NCBI GenBank assembly: GCA_977006965.1
Contig: OZ345360.1
Location: forward strand, 3,038,001 to 3,102,000
Source of the DNA: Phymatolithon calcareum
Taxonomy: Eukaryota > Rhodophyta > Florideophyceae > Hapalidiales
Direction: 5' to 3'
Length of the DNA: 64,000 nucleotides
Shown one piece after another: positions 56,132 to 64,000 of this stretch (position 1 is its first letter; every line of letters begins with the position of its first letter). The notes below the pieces were generated by a model. That model was not told where the DNA came from. It did not search any database and saw only the letters and a list, made by a program, of their open reading frames with translations. Both the position numbers and the translations under genes were made by a program.

Positions 56132-57949
56132 CTGAGTCCAGCCGAGCAAAATTACACTGCAAATGATCGTGAGCTACTGGGTCTCATATACTTCTTGCAG
56201 CGATTTCGATTCTATCTGGAAGGGACAAGTTTCGAGATATTCACGGATAACCAAGTGCTCAAGCACTTCTTTTCCAAGCAGAAGCTAAGTCGGAAAGAGG
56301 CAAGGTGGCTGGAGACTCTTGGGAACTTTGGAATGTTTCCAATAACATTGAAGCCAGGAAAGATTCATGTATTATGTGATGCCCTATCCAGAGCTCCGCA
56401 CCTCTCTTTCAACTCCTTGGAAATTACGTTTCTCGAGCTTGATGCAGTTCTGAACGGTTACGAAGATGATCAGTTTTTCGGTCCTATCGTGAAAAGTCTA
56501 GATGGGAAAGAAATCAAAGATCCTGTGAAGAAGAGTCAGGTGGAAAAGTTACTGCCAATGTTTCATCGCGATGGTAGACGACTACTGTATCAGGGAAAGC
56601 TATGTGTGCCTCGAAAAGCGATATCTAGCATCCTCCAGTTTGCCCATGACTCTAAGATAGGACGTCACTTTGGTTTCGCGAAAACAATATCAAGACTGGA
56701 AAAGTGCCACTGGAAACACAAAGGAAGGGACGTGAAGCGGTATGTTTAAGTTTGTGTCACTTGTCAACAGAAGAAAGATCACGGTAGCCAGAAGCTTACT
56801 GATCCGACTTCTCTGGAGGTACCCGAGAGACGATGGGGATCGCTTGCGCCTGACTTTATAGTGATCCTTCCCAAGACGAAGAATGGCTTTGACTGCATTA
56901 CTACCTGGGTGGATCGTTTATCAAGAAGAGTTCACTTCATTCCATCCAGAGAGACAGAGAGCGCAGTCGATGCTGCAAACGCCTTCTTCCATAATGTCTT
57001 CAAGCACCATGGTTTGCCTGACAGCATCATCTCGGATCGGGATCCCAAGTTTACTTCGAAGTTTTGGCGTCGGCAGATGGAGCTCTGTGGTATCAAGCTC
57101 AAAATGTCTTCAAGCCGCCATTACCAAACTGATGGTTCATCGGAAATTATGAACAGAATGGTTGAGAACTACATTCGATGCTTCTGTTCCTACCATCAAA
57201 ATGATTGGGATGATCTGCTGGTCTAAGCTGAATTCGCCTACAACTCAGCCATAAGCGAAACCTTGGGAATGTCTCCATTTGAAATGGACTTAGGATGGAA
57301 TCCAATGTCTGTTTTGGATCTGTTGACTAAGAGAAATTGTGAGGTTGAAAGTGTCTCTGAGTTTAAGTCTCGGCTTCAAGTATCTCTTGACGATGCGAAA
57401 TATGCCTACAAGATTGCGAAGGCTCGTCAAAGTGCTCGGAAATCTCCGACTCACAAGCGTCATTCCTACAAGGTCGGTGACAAGCTATGGATTAATAAGA
57501 TTCTCTTCAAGGACGCTTATTCTAAGTCTCAACAATCGGATAAGTTGTCCTCTAAACGCTTTGGTCCGTTTACTGTGAAGAGACTGATCGGCAAAAATGC
57601 TATCAAACTGGAGTTGCCAAGTCATTTAAGGATTCATGATTTTGTGAATGTTCTTCATACAACTCTGTACTTTGACCAGCCTACGGATATATCCGCACCC
57701 ATCCCATCTGTACTTGATCCTATTCCCGCCATTGAAGGAGAAGAGTTTATTGTGGATTCGATGCTGAAACATAGGAAGAGAGGGAAAGGATATCAGTTCT
57801 TGACTCTAATGAAAGGAAGTCCGACACATGATGCAGAATGGCAGCAAAGGCGAGACTTCATCGACAAGGATGGAACTGTGACACAAGTGTTCCTGGATTT
57901 TATCAAGGACAACAAGATTATGCCGCATCTCTACGACGGGGATGAATAA
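56132..57949 (+). pseudogene. RNase H end, integrase and chromo-like tail, second Ty3 element
   Basis: The frame is the same as the RT. FEIFTDNQVLKHFF completes RNase H. A TAA at 56747-56749 lies inside the zinc-finger region (KRYV-stop-VCVTCQQKKDH). Integrase core: APDFIVILPKTKNGFDCITT (first Asp region), DSIISDRDPKFTSKFWRRQM (second Asp) and YQTDGSSEIMNRMVENYIRC (Glu). A TAA at 57224-57226 precedes AEFAYNSA. The C-terminal frame 57263-57949 is open, with HSYKVGDKLWINK, KRFGPFTVKRLIGKNAIKLE (GPF module) and a chromo-like end, FIVDSMLKHRKRGKGYQFLT. Dead as read. Confidence 0.9.
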
Positions 57950-57977
57950 CGGCGACTTCATTGACGAGGACGTCAAT

Positions 57978-57996
57978 AGGAGGAGGTGGGGAATAG
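57978..57996 (+). other. Polypurine tract
   Basis: AGGAGGAGGTGGGGAATAG lies directly before the 3' LTR start TGTAACA, the normal place for plus-strand priming. Confidence 0.85.
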
Positions 57997-58374
57997 TGTA
58001 ACAGGGACATGTATGTAGCGCGTAAGTAGTGACAGCTTTGCTAGCTGTCAGCATGCACGTCTAGATGCTCCTGGAAGAATGCGAGAAATATCCAGAATAT
58101 TCGAGCACATGCACTATTTGACGAATGCATTGCTGTAAGGAAATTTCTGGAGCTCTCTAGATAATTCGTACTTTAGGGTTTTATGATATTTGTAAGTTAC
58201 GTGTAAGTAATTCAATGCCTATATAAGGCATGCTCTAGTTTCGACTAGCGGACTGGAGCCAAGCACAAATCTAACCAAGTCAAGTGAGGTAAAGTCAACA
58301 AACCTCTTCTAAGCTCATCTTATCACTACTGATACTGTGCTCGTCAACGCTAAGCTCGATCGACATCCGTTTCA
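57997..58374 (+). repeat. 3' LTR
   Basis: 378 bp, near-identical to the 5' LTR, with an extra TCTAG after GCATGCACG. Confidence 0.95.
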
Positions 58375-58429
58375 AAGCCCATTAGACACAGCGGCGTCAT
58401 AATTTCTTACAGGGGATTTGAAATTGAGT

Positions 58430-59040
58430 GGATTTATTGAGAATAGACCATGTTTCTCAACTTGAGGAAAGTCTGCACCTTTCTTAGCGTTCTACTAGAC
58501 TCGAAACTTCAGTTGCCTTAATCAGAATATCGTACTATCTCGTCAATGGCTCGGGCCACGTTGTTCTCCTCTGTAGGCGTCCATGTAGGCTTCTTCAGGA
58601 AACCGCTCAGTGTTCAAATTGCCCATGCTCCTTGACTGCCCATTTTTTCTATCAACTTCGGCGAATGTTTTGGAAAGTGACCTACACACTATCTAATGCA
58701 GAGGATTCTGTGCCTGCTTTCTTTCATCCTCACTGCATGGTGGGATAGAGCATTCTTGGAAAAGGTAATTTTCCTGACACGGCGTTCTTCTTGCTGTTCC
58801 CAGACTTGCCGGAGGGCACATCTATCTTGGAGGTCAGTTGGCGCGTTCGATTTTCTCATGCGGTCGAACTCTTCGAGTTCCAGCTCTGCCCCAGCGCCTT
58901 TTGTCTCTTCCTGAGCCTTTCCAAGTCTTCGTCGTAACTTCGAGAGCAAGTGCTGTCGGCTGAACACCCAAGGCTCTTTTTGACATAGCTTCATTAGTCT
59001 GCTCCAGTGCCGCCCTGGGAATCAAACTTTTCGAGGTCTC
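58430..59040 (-). pseudogene. Homologue of the second MULE ORF, coiled-coil plus conserved tail
   Basis: From 58994 leftwards: MKLCQKEPWVFSRQHLLSKL, then a Glu/Arg-rich coiled-coil-like region (GKAQEETKGAGAELELEEFD, CALRQVWEQQEERRVRKI) to 58689. In another frame, 58660-58510 encodes KLIEKMGSQGAWAI, a stop, then KKPTWTPTEENNVARAIDEI, the same tail found at 3079-3240 within the MULE. The DNA similarity spans ~250 bp of both loci. No terminal repeats were found here. Function unknown. The link to the MULE suggests an accessory transposon protein or a captured host gene. Confidence 0.45.
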
Positions 59041-59059
59041 GACAAGCTCATCCTATAGG

Positions 59060-59950
59060 AATTCGGCACATTACAAATGTTGAATATCCCATTTATGGGT
59101 TTCCAACCGCTTAAAGGCACGAAATGGGCTCTTCTGCTGTGTACGGTTGCTGTAAGAAGAGGAAGAATCACCAGTGCAGTACTTGATGTGAAGTCAGCGT
59201 ACGACCGTGTATGTATGCATGTAAACTGCTTTCTTCCCGATGGGGCTAGCAAGGCAGTGCTTTATTGCTGAATTATCATCTACTTAGATTGCAGCAGGGC
59301 GTTATTGCTGGTAGGTAATTACGAAAGCACTCCTTCTTCTCTGCTTGTCGCTCAAGATATGATTTGATCTCACCCGGATCAAACGCGGAGGTCCCCGATA
59401 ACCCCGACACTGTTCAATATCCTAATGAATAGCGTGGCAGAAAAAGTAACGGCCGTGCCTTTTCTAGGCTCGAACGGTAAACGGATGTCGTTATAATAAT
59501 GGGAAGCAATCAAGAGGGCCCCTCCAAAACACGATGGATGTATATCTAAATTGGCTCAGGACTATGGAATGACAAGGTGGACCCAAAAGTGCTCAGATCG
59601 GCTGCGCAGCGATATGGATGTTAAGCTGGACAATGGTCTGCACCTTGTGCAGCTTGGACAGCTGCTGTGACATCAAGTACCACTCGTATCTGTTAACGTC
59701 TACTAGAGCCGTAAGGATGCGGAGTTGTCCCATCAGCTTCGAGAAATCTCACAGTAAAAGAAAGAAATAAAGAAAAGTGTTCAGCAATATTTCCAAGGCA
59801 GAATGCAAGAGAAGAAGAAAAATTTATTTCTAGAAAAGATAATTTCTACTGGTTTGCACGGAAATCAAAGATAGAGAAACGACAGAACACCTCGGTACGA
59901 CAATCGGCGAAAAAGTAATCCGCGACGGTAAGCTTCTGGATTATTCACCT
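59060..59950 (+). pseudogene. LINE reverse transcriptase remnant
   Basis: The pieces come in the right order but in different frames. GRITSAVLDVKSAYDRV (RT motif A with Asp) lies at 59158-59210 and SPITPTLFNILMNSVAEKV (motif B) near 59395-59450. LAQDYGMTRWTQKCSDRL (motif D region) lies near 59550-59605, and TEHLGTTIGEKVIRDGKL (the 'YLG' step) near 59890-59935. The catalytic DD box between B and D is eroded. A short repeat shared with 8285-8320 (GGGGCTAGCAAG) is inserted near 59240. Inactive. Confidence 0.6.
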
Positions 59951-60799
59951 ACGTAGGCCTGAAGATACGGCTTAAGATGATGAATACGTTCAGAATGACA
60001 AGAGGGCAGTGGTCCTCCAATCAGGATCGCCTGAATCACCGCTGAAATATTTAAGACCCCTAGCAGGGCTGTAAACGATATGCTTGGTCTGGCAATATAT
60101 TGCACTCTGCAATCGTTATCCTTGATTGAAGTCACCTCAGATATTGCAATTTAGATCGCATTGCCTGTACGTTGTATCGATGATTGCATTGTGCTTGACG
60201 GCGACGAACACGTTCTGATTCTTTCTGTACTGTGCGTTTATCGCCTTACACGTATAGTAACTTCATTCATGCGATGTTGCAACGGAAGGCGGCAATTCTC
60301 TTGCAAGGATCGTTAATCGTACTGTTTCAGTATCAGTACCCGTCGGTACTGCCACGATGAGTGTTCAGAAATGAAAAGATTAGAATCTGCATCCCTGTGT
60401 ACGGATCTGTGATCTCATATTTTGGTAGTACAGTCATGGATTGCAGTCGATTTTGCCAGCGTCTTCATGATTGCAATCTGTCCCGCAAACGGGATTACTG
60501 AAATGATTCTACCGCGTATTGCGATATGAAGCGCAGTACCGGGCAATCATATTCTTTACAGCCCTGACTCCTAGTACATTGTTCGGCGACGTCTGGCACA
60601 CGAATCTTAAAACTGCACATCGCCGTCAATCGTTCTAGTTCCTGATGTATACACGTGCAAATAAGCTTATTACCCAAACAGAAGCTCTTCATTTACTTCA
60701 GGTCATGTACTTAACTAATCGGACGAAACGAACAGACGCTTGAGTACGCAAACATCTGGAACAGAATTCCTGCACGGTCCTGCGCATGGTCCTGTTGTC
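59951..60799. other. Intergenic, nothing recognised
   Basis: Short frames only. This is the 3' flank of the minus-strand 216-aa gene. Confidence 0.45.
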
Positions 60800-61450
60800 T
60801 TACATCATGATGTTGAGCTGGCTATCGCTGGAGGGGACAACTTCACCATTAGAAGTTGCAGCCTTTGCATCAGCTGCGGAGGCGGACACCACATTCATCT
60901 TGCTTCCATCACTAAACGTCACCTGTGCCAACTTGATATACGCATACACGGTGGTTGGAATAAAGCTAACGCCATGCGCCTTGAGCGATCCGCTTATCCT
61001 GGTCTGAGTCCGCGTGAACTCGTTCAAGATCTCCTTTGCTGCGCTTGCTTTTTGGCTGTAGTTCGTCTGCTTCTCAGCCGAGGCCTTCATATCTTCTTTA
61101 GATACGCTTACGTCCAGACCACAACCGATCCATTTCAAGAACGGAATGTCGAGTCCACCTCTGAAGTTCGCCTTCCTTTTGGAGTACTCCACCTTCTCCG
61201 ACTCTGTCAGCTGGTTCTGAAATGAGATGTCCTTCTTGTCAAGAGTCCTGGAATCGACGGCATTCATAGTTATAGTGTAGTTCAGAGTACCGCTAGTACC
61301 CTTTTGCACTGTGAGTCCAGCTCCTGCGGTCCTTGCATATCCGGTTTGGCTTTCCTCCATAGCATATGTGGCAAGCTCTGCACTTTCAATTTTAAACGTC
61401 TTGATGTCGACCTGGGGCACGTCTACGATTTTAAGCATTTCGTAACTCAT
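60800..61450 (-). CDS. Unknown soluble protein, 216 aa
   Basis: I chose the ATG at 61450 (MSYEMLKIVDVPQVD) because its context CACCAAAATG suits initiation and it lies ~100 bp after a TATA box. The upstream in-frame stretch matches the non-coding duplicated leader. The protein has no signal peptide or membrane segment. Its first half is strand-like (TGYARTAGAGLTVQKGTSGT, LNYTITMNAVDSRTLDKKDI), followed by a charged linker, LDIPFLKWIGCGLDVSVSK, a helical Lys/Gln/Ala-rich section and TRTQTRISGSLKAHGVSFIP. The C-terminal end is Ala/Ser-rich. Codons favour C at third positions, unlike the surrounding AT-rich DNA. I do not recognise the family. It is one of the best candidates for a functional host gene here. 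Confidence 0.65.
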   Translation of the reverse strand: MSYEMLKIVDVPQVDIKTFKIESAELATYAMEESQTGYARTAGAGLTVQKGTSGTLNYTITMNAVDSRTLDKKDISFQNQLTESEKVEYSKRKANFRGGLDIPFLKWIGCGLDVSVSKEDMKASAEKQTNYSQKASAAKEILNEFTRTQTRISGSLKAHGVSFIPTTVYAYIKLAQVTFSDGSKMNVVSASAADAKAATSNGEVVPSSDSQLNIMM

Positions 61451-61551
61451 TTTGGTGGGCGTGGGGATGTAGGTCTCGGTAATCGTTTGGCTTTTGGGAG
61501 TTGGAGTGTGTTGCGCTTGCCGGAAAAGCATGTGCGGCTGTATGTCGATGG

Positions 61552-61561
61552 CTTTATATAG
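61552..61561 (-). promoter_or_regulatory. TATA box of the 216-aa gene
   Basis: On the minus strand CTATATAAAG lies ~100 bp upstream of the chosen ATG. In the duplicate at 61984-61993 it has changed to CTACGTAAAG, which fits an inactive copy. Confidence 0.6.
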
Positions 61562-61839
61562 TGGTAAATGTGCAAGTAGAGTGAGCATTTGGGTGCGAAA
61601 AGTTGTGATATTCATGTCAATATACATGAGTGATGATGAAGATCCAGACTTCAGCCAATAACAATGTAACTTCCGGTAAGTCTCAGCATTTTTTTGAAAG
61701 ATTCCCTTATTCCTTATTCCGTATTATCCCCCTCTATTCCTCGCAAGGCCCGCCCAAGGACCAGAGGTGGGTTTTTGTAGACCACCTTGATGTGGAACAC
61801 CCTCCATAGGAAATTCTGCACCGGAAAAAATCAAGTCAA

Positions 61840-62048
61840 ATCATGGCATTCGAAACTTTTCGAAGTATACGCTTGTGTTGATGTCAGCAGATGCTTTGGT
61901 AAATACTTTCATTTTGCTTGGCTGTTCGGAGCTGGAGTGTGTTGCACTTGCTAGATTAAACTTCAGTGGTGCTTTATCGACGGCTTTACGTAGTTGGAAA
62001 TGTACAAGTACAGTGAATATTTGGTTTAGAATATCTATGATTTTCAAG
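61840..62048 (-). pseudogene. Truncated duplicate of the promoter and leader of the 216-aa gene
   Basis: 61920-62048 aligns with about 61490-61620, sharing GGAGCTGGAGTGTGTTGCAC-type and GTGAATATTTGG-type words in the same order, while the coding region is missing or unrecognisable. It shows a tandem duplication of the locus, followed by loss of one copy. Confidence 0.6.
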
Positions 62049-63155
62049 CCGGTAAATAGGGGATGATGAGTACTGTATGCTACAGTGGTTCCCGCCTATC
62101 AAGATGTACCAAACCCGACAGTCTCGCGGGATCCCCTAAGTTCGGAACAAGCTCATGGTCGTCCTGGACTCCTGCTATGTGTATGTTTCACAATCATCGT
62201 AAAACATACATACACCAGTGCTGAGAATCTGAAATCCGTGACATACCAGATACGATCTGCATATGAAGATATGGCACTTTGCCCTATTGGCAAAGACATT
62301 CACGGAGCGCTCAGAACCATTTCCAAACAGGCACTGCCTCTGTTGTCAGAGTTCTTTGCCACACGAAAGAGAATTTCTCTGAACGTGAGCTGCACCAGCT
62401 AATGACTACCTTGGTGTCATTGCTGTCATATACCATGCAGTCGACTGCCCTTGCCGTTAATCGCCGGCAACTGGACCTACTCGCTGTAACTTAAAGTAGG
62501 CGAGTGTGTCCCCATAGACAAGGAATATCGTTTTGCAACGCTCATCCTAAAATAGACGGTGACCCTAGAGACGCATAACTATATTGGTGCATTGTAGGTG
62601 GGCCAACAGTTAGTGGCCCTCAGAGGGCTATGCTAGGTGCGGCAAAGATCAAGTCGACGTCGCGTGATGGAGGCTGCGGTGAATGAGGAGTGTGCGCCGT
62701 TAATCTTGAGGGGAGGTACCGCGGCGTTGGGCAATGCGAGATATAGGGCGGGAGGCCACGATCGAAGACGGGCCCAACACGGCCGTACGGGTCCATTGCA
62801 AGTGGGTGAAAGGCAATGTGCTGCTCGCCAGAGTGTGTGCCATATTTTTTCAGTTTCCTCTTCTCCGCTGATCGCACTGCCCAGTCAGCGTCGCAGCCAT
62901 CGTTGCGCGCATATGGGTCAGAGTAGGAACTAGTGATTGTGAGCAGGTAGGCTTGTGGATGGGATGAAAATAGTTTATCAGAAAGGAAAAGATAAAAGCG
63001 GCCTGACTGAGCCCATGAAAGTGTTCGTCTTAAACTACTGTACTGATTTTGCTCCCTCCGAATACGCAGAATCGAGGCAGATACTACCAACATGTCCATC
63101 ATTTCTAAATTTTCCTTGCGAGCAAAAATCTAACAAGTATAGGTTATCGCCTGAA
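62049..63155. other. Intergenic; minus-strand frame 62620-63102 of doubtful coding value
   Basis: The 160-codon frame beginning MMDMLVVSASILRIRREQ has no recognised motif, and its composition does not separate it from chance. Confidence 0.3.
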
Positions 63156-63250
63156 ACTTAAGGGACCGGCCATGATGAAGAATCAAGAGGGACCAAAATC
63201 ACGCCCGCGGGACTACCGAGTGATTTCGAATCATGGCCGGTCCCGAAAGT
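63156..63250. repeat. MITE-like inverted repeat, 95 bp
   Basis: GGGACCGGCCATGAT at 63162-63176 is perfectly inverted at 63230-63244. Inside, AAATCAC and GTGATTT pair as well, and AACTT/AAGTT extends the outer arm. Confidence 0.7.
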
Positions 63251-63332
63251 TGACAGTGGTAACCGGCTTATCAGCCCTGTTTTGAGGTAATATACTTTCC
63301 CTTTTCATTTCGGCCGGCCGCGTAAAAAGTAA

Positions 63333-63371
63333 CCACATTAATCCCCAACGTGCTGTTGGGGAATAATGTGG
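63333..63371. repeat. Hairpin with two 8-bp perfect stem blocks
   Basis: CCACATTAATCCCCAAC, a 5-nt loop, and GTTGGGGAATAATGTGG pair with one A-A mismatch. It lies directly left of the fragment at 63372-63422 that matches 50253-50306. Confidence 0.7.
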
Positions 63372-63422
63372 ATGATGACATTTCGGGCCATTTCAGATCC
63401 CTACTGGAGCTCTTCGAGGCAA
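63372..63422 (+). repeat. Fragment copy of the 49.2-50.5 kb ORF
   Basis: It shares ATGATGACATTTCGGG and GATCCCTACTGGAGCTCTTC with 50253-50306 in the same orientation. The rest to 64000 shows nothing recognisable. Confidence 0.7.
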
Positions 63423-64000
63423 AATAGCACTCCTGAAAAACGGGTCATATTCGCAATGTTCAATCAATCACGAGATTGTAAATAGGTGCTAGAAATGTTT
63501 CAGGAGATTTCTTCCATTCTGTTCGTTTCAAAGCGCCCACCTTTTGACACAAATTTTTTATGCGCCAGGTTGTGCCAGTCCTTGGATTGTCGATCACACA
63601 GATTTCACTAGTGCTTTGTTGGAATCCAGATCGTTGCGCAGCGCTTGAATCCCATCATCTGTAGATACAAAATCTCATGTCTTGTGATCATGACACCACG
63701 ATTCTCAGGCACAGTATCTACGTGTCACTTTATTGATTCTATGTGAATGATGTTCTTCTCCAACCATTGCGTGATGACTGGCATAGTCAACGAAATATGC
63801 TTGGTAGGCAAGTTCAATCTCTCCTTACTAGAGATTAAACGTTCCTGCGTGAGCACATTAGCATATGGAACTAAGGACGGAACGAGAGAGTAGGCCGGGA
63901 GATGCGTGTAGTAATGTATCACGGATGATGGCAGGGAGACCTTGTTGGAAAGTGAAAAATTAATTTTTTTCCTCCACACTGAGAACACAAACTCGACTGA

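Larger units (their letters stand above)
52567..58374 (+). mobile_element. Ty3/gypsy LTR retrotransposon, complete but with nonsense mutations
   Basis: Two LTRs (52567-52939, 373 bp; 57997-58374, 378 bp) begin TGTAACA and end CGTTTCA. The element is flanked by the perfect 5-bp duplication AAGCC (52562-52566 and 58375-58379). The LTRs differ by about nine substitutions and one 5-bp indel (roughly 2.4%), so insertion was fairly recent. A PBS candidate follows the 5' LTR, and a purine tract precedes the 3' LTR. Gag, protease, RT, RNase H, integrase and a chromo-like tail lie between. All three stop codons appear as in-frame nonsense mutations, which argues against any code change. Confidence 0.95.

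Noticed and set aside
52567-58374. Stop-codon reassignment to explain in-frame stops in pol
   Set aside because: TGA, TAG and TAA all occur as interruptions, so no single reassignment explains them. Simple decay does.
62620-63102. 160-codon minus-strand ORF
   Set aside because: No recognisable motif. The sequence around it shows no coding bias that I could judge by eye.

Overview
This is a eukaryotic, nuclear, repeat-dominated window. The evidence is short spliceosomal-type introns of 71-76 bp, LINE, Ty3/gypsy, Mutator-like, PIF/Harbinger-like and pogo-like elements, a TATA-box promoter, and no bacterial operon structure. The mix of GC-rich chromovirus-type Ty3 elements, algal/oomycete-style DDE transposases and compact genes suggests an alga, and a red alga is my best guess. 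An oomycete or fungus-like lineage cannot be excluded. No rRNA, complete tRNA or plastid gene was seen.

Layout. 1-8.7 kb: a decayed LINE 3' part; a Mutator-like element (2866-4216) with ~83-bp terminal repeats and a 10-bp target duplication; a decayed Myb/SANT-like gene copy; a second LINE reverse transcriptase on the minus strand; a tRNA 3'-half-like piece; and a small poly(A)-tailed retroposed fragment. 9.5-18 kb: a 237-bp foldback MITE, a 134-codon repeat-associated ORF, a full-length but broken bacterial-type alanine racemase pseudogene (13032-14137, minus), a 426-aa HET-like ORF (15002-16282, minus), and a second Myb/SANT-like paralogue. 18.9-22 kb: a PIF/Harbinger-type transposase pseudogene with a 73-bp intron, followed by two unrelated non-autonomous elements with very long terminal inverted repeats. 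22.9-24.6 kb: gag-protease remnant of a retrotransposon. 25464-29531: a 4.07-kb nearly perfect tandem array of the decamer TGAATGAAAA. 29.5-36.5 kb: little that can be recognised.

36.9-46.4 kb: a GC-rich Ty3/gypsy chromovirus-type element (gag, protease, RT, RNase H, integrase, chromodomain) with stops and frameshifts. Its gag is interrupted by an apparently intact pogo-like DNA transposon (37921-40499) with a 515-aa DDE transposase. 46.9-48.6 kb: a GC-rich antisense reading frame of unknown identity. 49.2-50.5 kb: a decayed ORF resembling a domain found next to fungal RecQ-like/telomere-linked helicases. 52567-58374: a second Ty3/gypsy element with 373/378-bp LTRs, a PBS candidate, a PPT and a perfect 5-bp target duplication AAGCC, but several nonsense mutations. 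58.4-60 kb: a homologue of the second Mutator-element ORF and a third LINE fragment. 60.8-62 kb: a 216-aa gene of unknown function with a TATA box and a truncated duplicate of its 5' region. The rest is intergenic with two or three inverted-repeat structures.

Most genes here are mobile-element genes that do not cooperate. The best candidates for functional host genes are the 426-aa HET-like ORF and the 216-aa protein. I found no convincing new multi-gene system. The most unusual items are the decamer array, the antisense ORF beside the chromovirus, the bacterial-type alr pseudogene, the paralogous Myb/SANT plus unknown-domain family, and the promoter duplication at 61-62 kb.
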